Source of the DNA: Sinomonas sp. P10A9
GTDB taxonomy: Bacteria > Actinomycetota > Actinomycetes > Actinomycetales > Micrococcaceae
Length of the DNA stretch: 64,000 nucleotides
Direction: 5' to 3'
Assembly (NCBI RefSeq): GCF_041022165.1
Contig: NZ_CP163302.1
Span: forward strand, 3,472,001-3,536,000
The position numbers and the translations under genes were made by a program. Below are positions 17,783 through 28,240 of the stretch, one piece after another. How positions within the stretch are numbered: position 1 is the stretch's first letter; every line of letters begins with the position of its first letter. The notes beneath the pieces are model-generated. The model was not told the DNA's origin, made no database searches, and saw only the letters and a program-made list of their open reading frames with translations.

Positions 17783-18538
17783 TCAGGTCTCGGCGAGGAG
17801 GTGTTCGTAGAGGTCGCGTGTGTCGGGGCTCGGGGAGACGCCGAGCTGCTCGCGGAGCGTGTGGCAGAGCTGGGCGTACACGTCAAAGGCCTCGGCGAGG
17901 TTGCCCTGCGCTGCGAGGGCATTCATGAGGTGGCGGTAGCCGCTCTCGCGCAGCGGCGCGAGCTGGATGAGCTGCCGGCCGGCACGGACCGCCCCGGCCA
18001 ATTCGGTTCCGGCCATGCCGAGGTCGGTGACAGCATAGGCCTCCAGTGCTCGGAGGCGCAGGAGGGCGAGCTGGTCGCGGATCGCCGCGATCCATGGAGC
18101 GTCCTCGCCGGGGAGGAAGCCTCGTTCGGAGACGAACAGGGCAGTGAGGACGGGCCCCCATGCCCGGGTCCACTGGCGCTGGGCGACGGCGGACTCGGCC
18201 CGGTGGATCGCCTCGACAGCTGCTTCGAGATCGATCCAGGCGCCCGTGAGGCGCAGCCGCAGGGTTGAGCGGCCTTCGATGGCGTCAGCGCCGAGGACCC
18301 GGCGCAGCTTGGAGACCAGCGGGTTCAGCCGCGCCTCCACAGCAGCGGGGTCGGGCTCGCGCCAGAGAGCCTCGGCCACCTCATCGCGGGAGAGGTCGCG
18401 GTAGCGGTTGACGGCGAGGTAGGTGAACAGCAGGCGGCCCTGCCGGCCGGGCAGGGCGGACTCCACGCGCTGCCCGTCGCGCACGATCGCGAGCGGGCCG
18501 CACAGCTGGATCCGCAGCGGTACCGGCGCCAACGCCAT
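17783..18538 (-). CDS. SARP/AfsR-type transcription activator with BTAD domain
   Basis: Regulator of 251 aa. The N-terminal OmpR-like winged HTH (about residues 8-95: LRIQLCGPLAIVRDGQRVES, then RQGRLLFTYLAVNRYRDLSR and the helix LNPLVSKLRRVLG) is followed by a bacterial transcriptional activation domain (DLEAAVEAIHRAESAVA to EAFDVYAQLCHTLREQLGV). This is the compact AfsR-like layout without an NB-ARC part. ATG 18538 is chosen; the longer frame extends into the divergent DUF1059 gene. The target genes are unknown; the closest neighbours are DUF1059 and a rhodanese. Confidence 0.9.
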   Translation of the reverse strand: MALAPVPLRIQLCGPLAIVRDGQRVESALPGRQGRLLFTYLAVNRYRDLSRDEVAEALWREPDPAAVEARLNPLVSKLRRVLGADAIEGRSTLRLRLTGAWIDLEAAVEAIHRAESAVAQRQWTRAWGPVLTALFVSERGFLPGEDAPWIAAIRDQLALLRLRALEAYAVTDLGMAGTELAGAVRAGRQLIQLAPLRESGYRHLMNALAAQGNLAEAFDVYAQLCHTLREQLGVSPSPDTRDLYEHLLAET

Positions 18539-18592
18539 AACACCATCTTGGACCCCTATGCTGGATGTGGTGGCGACGGCCTGGGAGGTCCG

Positions 18593-18751
18593 GTGACCAA
18601 GCTGATCCGATGCGAGTGCGGCTTCATCGCCCGCAGCGATAGCGACGACGAGGTGGTAGCCGCGATCCGCGCCCATCTGGCCTCGGATCATCCGGCGCTG
18701 TTCGACGCGGTGAGCGCGGACGACCTCCTCGGGTGGATCCAGGTCGAGTAG
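18593..18751 (+). CDS. DUF1059-family small protein
   Basis: Protein of 52 aa beginning at GTG 18593 (MTKLIRCECGFIARSD), with GGGAGG five bases upstream. It carries Cys-x-Cys (CECG) and a late His-x4-His (HLASDH), the conserved potential metal ligands of DUF1059. Function is unknown. A TTG 45 bp upstream is a weaker start. It is divergent from the SARP-type regulator and followed 125 bp later by the rhodanese gene. Confidence 0.85.
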   Translation: MTKLIRCECGFIARSDSDDEVVAAIRAHLASDHPALFDAVSADDLLGWIQVE

Positions 18752-18876
18752 GGGCTGCCTGCGAGTCCGTCGGCGGTGCCAAGGAGTCGCCAACCTCGCG
18801 GCAACGATTCGCCAGCCGGGCAGCAAGGCCCCCGACCTAGCGTGGAAGCATCTTTCGAACCTGAAGGGATGCGACC

Positions 18877-19707
18877 ATGACAACCACAGGAGCCCTCATT
18901 TCGGCTGAGACGTTGGCAGCCCAGCTCTCGGACCCGGGGCTGCGCGTCGTCGAAGTCGACGTCAGCCCCGCCGCCCACAACGAGTGGCACATCCACGGCG
19001 CCGTCCTCTGGAACATCTACGCCCACCTCAAGGACGCCGAGTACCGCCCGGTGGACGACGCAGCGGTCGAGGAGCTGCTGCGCCGCTCGGGCATCGAGCC
19101 GGAGTCGCGCGTCGTGTTCTATGGGTATGCGCCGGCGTTCGGGTACTGGCTGCTCAAGGCCCACGGACATGCCCGGACGCAGATCCTGGACTGTTCGCGG
19201 GCGGCATGGCAGGGCCACGGGTATCCGGTGACGAGCACGCCCAGCCAGCCGGTCCGCAGCAGCTACCGGCTCGCGGCGCCGGACCCGCGCCTCGGTGCCA
19301 CGCGCGCACAGGTGCGCGAGGCCATCGGCGTCCCGTCCACCACGCTCCTCGACGTGCGCACACGCGCCGAATACGACGGCGAGCGGTTCTGGCCCTCGGG
19401 GGGAATGGACCCGAACGGCCGGGCGGGCCATGTGCCCTCGGCCGTCCACCAGCCGATGGCGGAGCTTCTCGACCAGGACGGCCGGTTCCTCCCGGAGGAC
19501 GACCTCCGGCATGTGTTCGCCGGCATCGACCTCGACGGTCCGACCGAGCTCATCACCTACTGCACAGTGGGCGGCCGCGCCACGGCCGCCTGGTTCGCGC
19601 TCACGCAGCTTCTCGGACGCGACCACGTGCGCGTCTACGACGGCTCATGGGCCGAATGGGGGCGCACCTCCGATGCGCCTGTCGCGACCCTCGAGACACT
19701 CGTGTGA
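18877..19707 (+). CDS. Two-domain sulfurtransferase (rhodanese)
   Basis: Thiosulfate or 3-mercaptopyruvate sulfurtransferase type, 276 aa, with two rhodanese domains. The inactive N-terminal domain spans about residues 8-125 (LRVVEVDVSPAAHNEWHIHG). The catalytic C-terminal domain has DVRTRAEYDGERFWPSG and the active-site loop ITYCTVGGRATAAW, with the sulfane-carrying Cys. It lies in the cytoplasm; no signal peptide is seen. The loop CTVGGR is closer to thiosulfate sulfurtransferases (basic Arg) than to the CGSGVTA of mercaptopyruvate enzymes. Confidence 0.92.
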   Translation: MTTTGALISAETLAAQLSDPGLRVVEVDVSPAAHNEWHIHGAVLWNIYAHLKDAEYRPVDDAAVEELLRRSGIEPESRVVFYGYAPAFGYWLLKAHGHARTQILDCSRAAWQGHGYPVTSTPSQPVRSSYRLAAPDPRLGATRAQVREAIGVPSTTLLDVRTRAEYDGERFWPSGGMDPNGRAGHVPSAVHQPMAELLDQDGRFLPEDDLRHVFAGIDLDGPTELITYCTVGGRATAAWFALTQLLGRDHVRVYDGSWAEWGRTSDAPVATLETLV

Positions 19708-19714
19708 TGCAGAC

Positions 19715-19755
19715 ACGACGGCGAGTGGACGCCTCGGGCAGCCACGCGCCGTCGT
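19715..19755. terminator. Hairpin between convergent rhodanese and DMP19 genes
   Basis: Arms at 19715-19728 and 19742-19755 pair at 13 of 14 positions (ACGACGGCGAGTGG against its near complement) around a 13-nt loop. It sits just after the rhodanese stop and before the end of the convergent DMP19 gene, so it may stop transcription from either side. Confidence 0.65.
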
Positions 19756-19866
19756 CCGCAGTCCTGAACCTGTCCATGCCCCCCTCTGGCCGCTGATCGC
19801 TGGCTGGACCAAACGAACCACAGGGGTACGACATTGCGCGTGTGCCCCTGGCGCGAGGCGCACGCG

Positions 19867-20790
19867 TCAGTGGGCGGTCTGGACCTCGTGGCCGTTCTGC
19901 GGATCGGCCGGGCGGGTCTCGTCCTCGGCGTCGACCGACTCATCCTCGAGGTCCCAGCCATCCTCGTCCTCGTCGATCTCCTCGAACTCGACGGCGGCGA
20001 GGATCTTCCCGTCCTCGGGATCGATCATGTAGGCCTCGTCGTCCTCCTCGACCATGAGGTACTCGCCCTGATCGGTCGTGAAGCGCCATGCGAGGGTCTT
20101 GACGCCGTGATGGAGGTAGTTCGGATCGCCCATCGTGATGGCGGTCAGATCGTGCCCTGCCACGTCGCACAGCTCGCGGATCACGAGCTCGAAGTCGGGC
20201 ATGTCGGCGAGGTCCTGTTCCTCGGCCGCGGCGCGCCGCTCCTCGAGGTTTCCGATGAGCCCGACCCGGCGGGCGATCTCGTCCTCGATGCCGTCCTCGT
20301 CGAGGGCGAGGAGGCCTTCCTGGCCCCGAAGCCACGCGGCGTTGAGGGCCACGATGTCCTGCTCGTCCTGTAGCGCCTCGAACCGCTCATCGAGCTCCTC
20401 GAGCCTGGCCACGGCCGGGGAGGCGTCGTCGTCACCGTCGAGGTACGCCTCGGCATCCTCCTCGGAGAGCCCCTTGAAGGCGGAGGCGAGCTCGTCGAAG
20501 AGGGTTGCGTGTTCGGTCGCGCCCATCTCGCGCAGGCCGTCGCGGACAAGACCGTCGATACCCTCGCGCTCCCCGGACGTGAAGACGTACTGGGCGAATC
20601 CGCCGTCGAGCATCTGCGTCAGGTAGAAGTCGACGTAGTAGCCGCGCAGCGCGTTCTGCGCGATCTCGCGCTCGTCGAGGAGTTCCTCGTACATGGCGTT
20701 GACAACGTCGACGTTGGCGTCCACCACGGCCTCGTCGCCGCCCTTGAGGGCTTCGGCCGGAAGGACGACGGGGTGCTGGCTGGTGCTCAT
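19867..20790 (-). CDS. DMP19-family protein
   Basis: Acidic cytoplasmic protein of 307 aa. The segment NAMYEELLDEREIAQNALRG with YYVDFYLTQMLDGGFAQYVF (about residues 35-75) matches the DMP19-like domain, named for a DNA-mimic protein of Neisseria. The C-terminal part is a separate strand-rich region (TTDQGEYLMVEEDDEAYMID) ending in a highly acidic tail. ATG 20790 (MSTSQHPVV) is chosen. DNA mimicry has been shown only for the Neisseria protein; whether this much longer relative does the same is an open question. It stands alone downstream of the hspR operon. Confidence 0.82.
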   Translation of the reverse strand: MSTSQHPVVLPAEALKGGDEAVVDANVDVVNAMYEELLDEREIAQNALRGYYVDFYLTQMLDGGFAQYVFTSGEREGIDGLVRDGLREMGATEHATLFDELASAFKGLSEEDAEAYLDGDDDASPAVARLEELDERFEALQDEQDIVALNAAWLRGQEGLLALDEDGIEDEIARRVGLIGNLEERRAAAEEQDLADMPDFELVIRELCDVAGHDLTAITMGDPNYLHHGVKTLAWRFTTDQGEYLMVEEDDEAYMIDPEDGKILAAVEFEEIDEDEDGWDLEDESVDAEDETRPADPQNGHEVQTAH

Positions 20791-20906
20791 GAGGGGCTCC
20801 TCGCTCGTGCGGTCACTCACGCTTCGAACGTACGACGGCGCGGGGTGCGAAGGCCATGCCGAAGCGCCAGCGAAGGGTGAACGTTGGGCAAACCTTGGGC
20901 GAGCAC

Positions 20907-21326
20907 CTAGCGCTGCGGGCTCCACAGCACGAGGGCACCCGGGCGCGGCTCGGGCCGCTGTCCCCTCGCGAGGCTCACGACGTCGCCGGCGATCCCGGCG
21001 GCGAAGATGCGGCGGGGATCGGGGACGCGCCGTGTATTGGCGAGCTCGGCCTGCAGTTCCGTGACGCGGGCACGCAGGGCAGTCACCTGGTTCTCGAGCT
21101 CGAGGATGCGCTTGATGCCCTCGAGGGACACGCCGTCCTTCGAAAGGCGCTGAACCTCGCGCAGCGTTTCGACGTCGCGCTGCGAGTAGCGGCGCTGGCG
21201 CCCGCCCTGGCGGGAGGGCGAGACGATCCCCAGGCGGTCGTACTGGCGCAGCGTCTGGGGGTGCATCTCGGCCAGCTCCGCCGCGACGGAGATCACGAAG
21301 ATCGGCGCGTACGGATCGATGGCCAT
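20907..21326 (-). CDS. hspR: Heat-shock repressor HspR (MerR family)
   Basis: MerR-like repressor of 139 aa controlling the dnaK operon by binding HAIR sites, with DnaK as co-repressor. The HTH (FVISVAAELAEMHPQTLRQY, then RLGIVSPSRQGGRQRRYS) and coiled-coil (GIKRILELENQVTALRARV) are clear. It lies 3 bp after dnaJ, last gene of dnaK-grpE-dnaJ-hspR. Two HAIR operators precede dnaK in this window, giving the usual autoregulatory loop. Confidence 0.96.
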   Translation of the reverse strand: MAIDPYAPIFVISVAAELAEMHPQTLRQYDRLGIVSPSRQGGRQRRYSQRDVETLREVQRLSKDGVSLEGIKRILELENQVTALRARVTELQAELANTRRVPDPRRIFAAGIAGDVVSLARGQRPEPRPGALVLWSPQR

Positions 21327-21329
21327 GGC

Positions 21330-22316
21330 CTAGAGCCTCGCTTTCTCCGCGAGGGTCGCGCGCGGATCCGACTGGCCGTTCTTCGACGTCGCCTCGGCGA
21401 ACGCCCGTACGGCGTCCTCGGCCTCCTTCGAGAGGTTCTGGGGCACGACAACGTCGACCGTCACCAGCAGGTCCCCGGCGCCCTTGGAGGTCGTGACGCC
21501 GCGGCCCTTGAGGCGGAGCGTGCGCCCGGAGTTCGTGCCGGCAGGGATCTTCATCTTCACGCTCGTGCCGTCTACCGTCGGGACCTCGATCTGGGCGCCG
21601 AGGGCCGCCTCGTCGAACGTCACGGGGACATGGATGCGGAGGTTGTCGCCGTCGCGGGTGAAGAAGTCGTGGGGCTTGACGTTGACCGTGACCATGAGGT
21701 CACCGGGGCCCGCCGACCCGGGGCCGCCCTTGCCGCGCACACGGACCTTCTGCCCATCGCGGATGCCTGCGGGGATACGGACCTCGATGACGTCGCCGCT
21801 CTGCTCGCGCAGGCCGACAGTGGTGCCGCGCATCGAGCCGGCGAAGGAGATGGTGGTGGTTGCCTGCCGGTCCGCGCCCTTCTGGGGCGGGGCCTGGAAG
21901 CCCCCGGTGAACCCGCCCCCGCCGCCGAAGAGGTCGGCGAACTCGGGTGGGAGGTTGCCGGTGGAGAAGCCGCGCGAGTGGCGGCCGGCCGGCGCGCCGA
22001 ACAGGCCCCCGAAGAGGTCCTCGAATCCTGCGGCGCCTGCGCCCGCGCCGGGACCGGCACCACCAGGAGCGAAGCGGGCGCCGCCCATGGCGCGGATGGC
22101 GTCATACTGCTGGCGCTCGTCGGCGTCGGACAGGACGGAATTCGCCTCGGTGATGTCCTTGAACTTCTTCTCCGCCTCGGGATCCCCGGCATTGGTGTCG
22201 GGGTGGTACTTCCGGGCAAGCTTGCGGTAGGCCTTCTTGATATCGGCCTCGGAGGCGTCCTTGGACACGCCGAGAATGGCGTAGAAGTCCTTTTCCACCC
22301 AGTCCTGACTTGCCAC
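21330..22316 (-). CDS. dnaJ: DnaJ-type co-chaperone lacking the zinc-finger domain
   Basis: J-domain co-chaperone of 328 aa that stimulates DnaK ATPase and delivers substrates. The J domain holds the HPD motif ([10 protein letters not shown]) near residue 38. A Gly/Phe-rich region follows ([18 protein letters not shown]). The C-terminal substrate-binding beta domains and dimerisation end are present. The sequence has no CxxCxGxG repeats and no cysteines, so it is a type II (CbpA-like) DnaJ, although it occupies the operon place of the zinc-finger DnaJ1 in many actinobacteria. Expression is controlled by HspR through the upstream HAIR sites, and perhaps by a hairpin in the 90-bp gap after grpE. 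Confidence 0.95.
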   Translation of the reverse strand: MASQDWVEKDFYAILGVSKDASEADIKKAYRKLARKYHPDTNAGDPEAEKKFKDITEANSVLSDADERQQYDAIRAMGGARFAPGGAGPGAGAGAAGFEDLFGGLFGAPAGRHSRGFSTGNLPPEFADLFGGGGGFTGGFQAPPQKGADRQATTTISFAGSMRGTTVGLREQSGDVIEVRIPAGIRDGQKVRVRGKGGPGSAGPGDLMVTVNVKPHDFFTRDGDNLRIHVPVTFDEAALGAQIEVPTVDGTSVKMKIPAGTNSGRTLRLKGRGVTTSKGAGDLLVTVDVVVPQNLSKEAEDAVRAFAEATSKNGQSDPRATLAEKARL

Positions 22317-22355
22317 GAACGCTCCTTCTGCTGGTCGTCTTGCTTCAGTGTCCTA

Positions 22356-22397
22356 CGGTTCGGGTACGCGGGCGCGCAGGCCCGCGTACCCGAACCG
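22356..22397 (-). terminator. Perfect 18-bp hairpin between grpE and dnaJ
   Basis: Arms 22356-22373 and 22380-22397 are exact complements (CGGTTCGGGTACGCGGGC and reverse complement) around a 6-nt loop GCGCAG. It lies in the 90-bp gap between the grpE stop (22407) and dnaJ start (22316), inside the operon. It could attenuate transcription into dnaJ-hspR or protect the dnaK-grpE message from 3' decay. No T-run follows on the transcribed strand. Confidence 0.8.
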
Positions 22398-22406
22398 ACG
22401 GGCGGG

Positions 22407-23081
22407 TCAGCCCTGCGGCGTCGCCACGATGACCTGGGCCGGGCGCAGGAGGCGCGACTCGGTCTTGTAGCCCACGCGGAGCACCTGCTGGACGGTGTCC
22501 ACCTCGATGTCCTCGCCTGGCTGCTGGATGAGCGCCTCGTGGACGTTCGGGTCGAACTCGACGCCGGTCGCGTCGATCCGCTCGAGCCCCTGGCTCGAGA
22601 GAACCGACTCGAGCTTCGCTGCGATCGCCGCGAACGGGCCGTCTGTGAGGTCGCCGTGGGCTCGGGCCGCTTCGAGGTCGTCGACAACCGGCAGGAGCGA
22701 GCTGAGGACACCGAACACGGCAACCTCGCCCGCCACCGCGCGATCGCGGTCAACCCGCCGGCGGTAGTTCACGTACTCGGCCTGGAGCCTCTGGAGGTCG
22801 TCCCGGAGCTCCTTGACGACGACGGCCAGACCGGCGCCCTCTTCCTCACCCGCGGCCTCGCGCAGGATCCGCTCGGCCTGGGCGAGGGGATCATCGGCGT
22901 CGTGCGCCTCGTCGACGGGCCGCATGTCCTCGTGCCCGCCCTGTGCTGGCTCGGCCTGCTCGGCCTGCTCAGGGTGCCGGGCCTGACCCGTGACCGGGTC
23001 AACCTTGCGGTTGTCCCGGATCACGGGCTCGGCGCGCTCGCCCTCGTGCTCATTCTCGTTCTGGTTTCCGTGAGGAGCCAT
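22407..23081 (-). CDS. grpE: Nucleotide exchange factor GrpE
   Basis: DnaK nucleotide exchange factor of 224 aa. The N-terminal ~75 residues are acidic and disordered. The long helix (RILREAAGEEEGAGLAVVVK, then LQRLQAEYVNYRRRVDRD) and the beta head with the signature DPNVHEALIQQPGEDIEVDT, followed by VGYKTESRLLRPAQVIV, are present. ATG 23081 lies 2 bp after the dnaK stop. It belongs to dnaK-grpE-dnaJ-hspR. Confidence 0.96.
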   Translation of the reverse strand: MAPHGNQNENEHEGERAEPVIRDNRKVDPVTGQARHPEQAEQAEPAQGGHEDMRPVDEAHDADDPLAQAERILREAAGEEEGAGLAVVVKELRDDLQRLQAEYVNYRRRVDRDRAVAGEVAVFGVLSSLLPVVDDLEAARAHGDLTDGPFAAIAAKLESVLSSQGLERIDATGVEFDPNVHEALIQQPGEDIEVDTVQQVLRVGYKTESRLLRPAQVIVATPQG

Positions 23082-23083
23082 GG

Positions 23084-25101
<2,018 letters not shown>

Positions 25102-25126
25102 TTTCAGCTGCCGGAGGAATCCGGCC

Positions 25127-26542
25127 TCACCGGCGGCCGCTGACCTCGGTCCCTGCGTGCCGCGGCAGCAGCGCGCTGTCCGCGACCGAGACGAGCATGA
25201 GAACCGCGAGCGCAGCGAAGGCGACCCGGTACCCCGCCGCGGGGTCCGCGGAGGCGGCCAGGCCGGCGTCGTGCATGAGGGAGGCCGAGAGGCGGATCAG
25301 GAGCGCGCCGATCGCGATGCCGAGGGCGTGCGCGAGCTGGACCAGCGTGTTCGCGATCGCGTTGGCACTCGGAAGCTGCGTGGCCGTCACGTCCGCGTAC
25401 TGGACCGTCATGTATGCGGAGAATCCGATCGATCGGAACATCCCCGAGAACAGGAGGACGCCGAAGAGCACCGGATCCGGCCAGATCGGGGTCGCGAGGG
25501 CGCACAGGGCGAACGTGACGGCGGACGCCGCGGCGGCCCCGATCAGGACGGGCTTGAACCCGAGCCGCCGGATGAGCGGGGTCGTGGCTGGTTTGATGCC
25601 GATGTTCCCGACGAACACCGCCGCGACCATGAGGCCCGCGCGGACGGGGTCCCAGCCGAAGCCGTCCTGGAGCATGAGCGGAAGCATGAACGGCACAGCG
25701 GAGATGGTGAGCCGGTAGACGAATCCGCCCGTCTGGGTGGCCCGGAACGTGCGCACGCGCAGCACGCGGAAGTCGAACAGCGGTGCCTCGGCCCGGCGCA
25801 TCCACGCCACCGCCCCGGCAAGCGCGCCCACGCCGACCGCGAGGGAACCCACGCCCGCCGCGGAGCCGCCGGCGCTGTGGCCCAGCAGTTCGAGGCCGAC
25901 GACGACGGCCGCGACGCCGAGTGTCGTGAGCCCGAGACCGGGCCAGTCGAGCCGTCTCCCGGGATCGGCGCCGCCGGAGGGCACCAGGCGCAGCGCAGCG
26001 ACGAGGGCTGCCGCACCGAGCGGGAGGTTGATCAGGAAGATCCAGTGCCATGAGAGGTACTGGGTGAGCGCGCCGCCCACGAGCGGGGCGAGCACCGGCG
26101 CGAGGAGCCCCGGCCAGACAAGGAAGGCGGTGGCCTTGAGGAGTTCGTCCTTGGGCGTCCCGCGCAGCACCACGAGCGAGCCGACCGGCACCATCATCGC
26201 GCCGCCGAAGCCCTGCACGGCGCGGAACGCCGTCAGCGCCGCGAGTCCGGGGCTCAGGGCGCACGCGAGGGAGGCGAGGGTGAACAGCGCGATCGCGGAG
26301 ACGAACACGCGACGGGGCCCGAAGCGCTCGGCGAGCCACGAGCTGAAGGGGATCCCCATGGCGACGGTGAGCAGGTAGGCGGTCATGGCCACGTTGACGT
26401 CAGCGGGAGCGACGCCGAAGTCGCGGCCAATCGCGGGCAGTGCCGTGGCGAGGGCCGTGCCGTCGAGGAACTCCATGAAGAACGTCGCGGCGACGAGAAG
26501 CGCCAAGCGCGGGTTCCAGGAGGTCGGAGCGGCGGAAGTCAC
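25127..26542 (-). CDS. MFS multidrug transporter, DHA2 type
   Basis: Inner-membrane efflux pump of 471 aa. The opening AATFFMEFLDGTALATALPA, YLLTVAMGIPFSSWLAERFG, and the antiporter motif AFRAVQGFGGAMMVPVG are typical of EmrB/QacA-type proton antiporters with about 14 membrane segments. It ends 25 bp before HAIR site 1 of the dnaK operon on the same strand. There is no adjacent regulator gene, so the substrate is unknown. Confidence 0.92.
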   Translation of the reverse strand: MTSAAPTSWNPRLALLVAATFFMEFLDGTALATALPAIGRDFGVAPADVNVAMTAYLLTVAMGIPFSSWLAERFGPRRVFVSAIALFTLASLACALSPGLAALTAFRAVQGFGGAMMVPVGSLVVLRGTPKDELLKATAFLVWPGLLAPVLAPLVGGALTQYLSWHWIFLINLPLGAAALVAALRLVPSGGADPGRRLDWPGLGLTTLGVAAVVVGLELLGHSAGGSAAGVGSLAVGVGALAGAVAWMRRAEAPLFDFRVLRVRTFRATQTGGFVYRLTISAVPFMLPLMLQDGFGWDPVRAGLMVAAVFVGNIGIKPATTPLIRRLGFKPVLIGAAAASAVTFALCALATPIWPDPVLFGVLLFSGMFRSIGFSAYMTVQYADVTATQLPSANAIANTLVQLAHALGIAIGALLIRLSASLMHDAGLAASADPAAGYRVAFAALAVLMLVSVADSALLPRHAGTEVSGRR

Positions 26543-26594
26543 CGGCCCAGCCTAGCCGCGCCGCCGGCGGGAGGTCAGCGCGGCCGGCGGGAGA

Positions 26595-26999
26595 TCAGAA
26601 CGCGGGGTACCCCACCGACTGGGTGAGCAGCGCGGGGCTGCCTGAGGCCGCGGCGGCCCAGACCATGCCGACGGTCAGCACGAGGCTGATGACGAGCCAC
26701 ACGGCACTGAACTTGACGAGCGTGCGGATCTCTGCGCGGCTCACGGAGGCGGTGTCCTCGCGGACTGCCTGCAGCTGAGCGCCGAGGCGTGCAACGGGCG
26801 ACGGGGCGGAGGCGAGGATGGCGTTGGAAGCGCAGTCGGTGCTGCCGTCGCGCAGGGTGGCCACCATGCGGTCGGCCCGGCGGTCGAGGCGCAGGCTCTC
26901 GATGTTGTCGCCGTGGCGAGCGAGGAGGATGTCCTCGCCGAGGCGCATGCGGCCGCGGCGGATCCTGCGCGTGTGCTGCTGGTTCTGGATCAGTGACAT
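26595..26999 (-). CDS. Small single-pass membrane protein, family not recognised
   Basis: Protein of 134 aa with a basic soluble N-terminal part (MSLIQNQQHTRRIRRGRMRL) and one hydrophobic segment near residues 103-125 (LVKFSAVWLVISLVLTVGMV). ATG 26999 has AGGAG nine bases upstream, and upstream codons lack coding character. The only two cysteine/aspartate features are weak. No recognised domain; it may be a cytoplasmic domain tethered to the membrane. It is followed 52 bp later by the MFS gene, with a 22-nt direct repeat (CCGGCGGGAGRTCAG core) between them. Confidence 0.75.
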   Translation of the reverse strand: MSLIQNQQHTRRIRRGRMRLGEDILLARHGDNIESLRLDRRADRMVATLRDGSTDCASNAILASAPSPVARLGAQLQAVREDTASVSRAEIRTLVKFSAVWLVISLVLTVGMVWAAAASGSPALLTQSVGYPAF

Positions 27000-27151
27000 G
27001 TGTGCTCCTCCCGATGAGGGGCACCATCGCCCGCCAGTTCGTATATGATTCGCCTTCAAGTCTACGGACCGAGGGGCGGCAGCCACGACGCATTCCGGGC
27101 TTTAGTTGCCAACTTCACAGGGGTGTGTGATCCCTTCGGTAACGTGGTGCC

Positions 27152-27982
27152 ATGGATGCCTCGGACAGCACCCCGCAGACCCCGGACGATGTCTACACGC
27201 ACGGCCACCACGAGAGCGTCGTGCAGGCGCACGCGGCCCGGACCGCGCAGAACTCGGCGGCATTCCTCATCCCCTATCTGACACCCGGGCTCTCGGTGCT
27301 CGACGTCGGGTGCGGGCCCGGGAGCATCACGTGCGACTTCGCGCGGATGGTCTCCCCCGGGACCGTGCTCGGGCTCGACCGGTCCGAGGACATCGTGGCG
27401 CAGGCCCGTGCCCTCGCCGAGGAGCGCGGCGTGGAGAACGCAAGCTTCGCCGTCGGCAATGTCTACGACCTCGAGATCGACGACGAATCGTTCGATGTCG
27501 TGCACGCCCACCAGGTCCTCCAGCACCTCACCGACCCCGTCGCAGCCCTGCGGGAGATGCGGCGCGTGGCGCGGCCGGGGGCCATCGTGGCGGTCCGGGA
27601 CGCCGACTTCCACGGCATGAGCTGGTACCCCGAGATCCCCGAGCTCGACGAGTGGATGGACGTCTACCAGCGCATCGCCCGGCACAACGGCGCCGAGCCC
27701 GACGCCGGCCGGCGGCTCGTGGGCTGGATGCAGGAGGCGGGCTTCAGCGACGTGGCACCCACGAGCAGCAACTGGCTGTACGCGACCCCCCAGCAGCGCG
27801 CATGGCAGGCACGCGTGTGGAGCGAGCGGGTGCTGCACTCGGCGTTCGCGGACCAGGCCCTCGAGTACGGCTTCGCCGAGCGCGCCGACCTCGAGCGGAT
27901 CGCGGCGGGGTGGCACCGGTGGGGCGCGTCGTCGGACGGCTGGTTCCTCATCCCCAACGGCGAGGTCATCGCCCGGGCGTAG
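27152..27982 (+). CDS. Class I SAM-dependent methyltransferase
   Basis: Methyltransferase of 276 aa. The SAM-binding motif I LDVGCGPGSITCDFA (about residues 49-63), acidic LGLDRSED, motif DVVHAHQVLQHLTDPVAALR and post-motif REMRRVARPGAIVAVRD are typical of the UbiE/Methyltransf_11 group. The C-terminal half has the extra substrate domain seen in small-molecule methyltransferases. The acceptor is unknown. It is a single gene between the divergent membrane protein and the toxin-antitoxin pair. Confidence 0.9.
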   Translation: MDASDSTPQTPDDVYTHGHHESVVQAHAARTAQNSAAFLIPYLTPGLSVLDVGCGPGSITCDFARMVSPGTVLGLDRSEDIVAQARALAEERGVENASFAVGNVYDLEIDDESFDVVHAHQVLQHLTDPVAALREMRRVARPGAIVAVRDADFHGMSWYPEIPELDEWMDVYQRIARHNGAEPDAGRRLVGWMQEAGFSDVAPTSSNWLYATPQQRAWQARVWSERVLHSAFADQALEYGFAERADLERIAAGWHRWGASSDGWFLIPNGEVIARA

Positions 27983-28217
27983 GAGACGCCGGGCGCGGGC
28001 CTGGACTTGGGCCCGTTGCTCGTCCACAGGTGCGCGTCACGGCGCGTCGTCCACATACACGACGGCGACCCCTCGCTCCCGCTGGACGCGCGACCGTAGC
28101 GTCATGGCATGAGCTCATTCCTCGAGTACCCGCCGCACCGTCCACCTGAGGACCCTCGGCCCGAGACGCCGTTCCCGGAAAGACGATACTGGGAGCCGCA
28201 GCCATACGTCGCGGACA

Positions 28218-28239
28218 TTGACCAAGTAGACTTGGTCAA
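28218..28239. promoter_or_regulatory. Perfect palindrome at the antitoxin start (probable autorepression operator)
   Basis: Arms TTGACCAAGT (28218-28227) and ACTTGGTCAA (28230-28239) are exact complements around AG. The palindrome ends one base before GTG 28241. It contains TAGACT (28227-28232), a possible -10. Antitoxins of the Phd/YefM class repress their own operon by binding such palindromes (family knowledge). Confidence 0.75.
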
Positions 28240-28240
28240 T

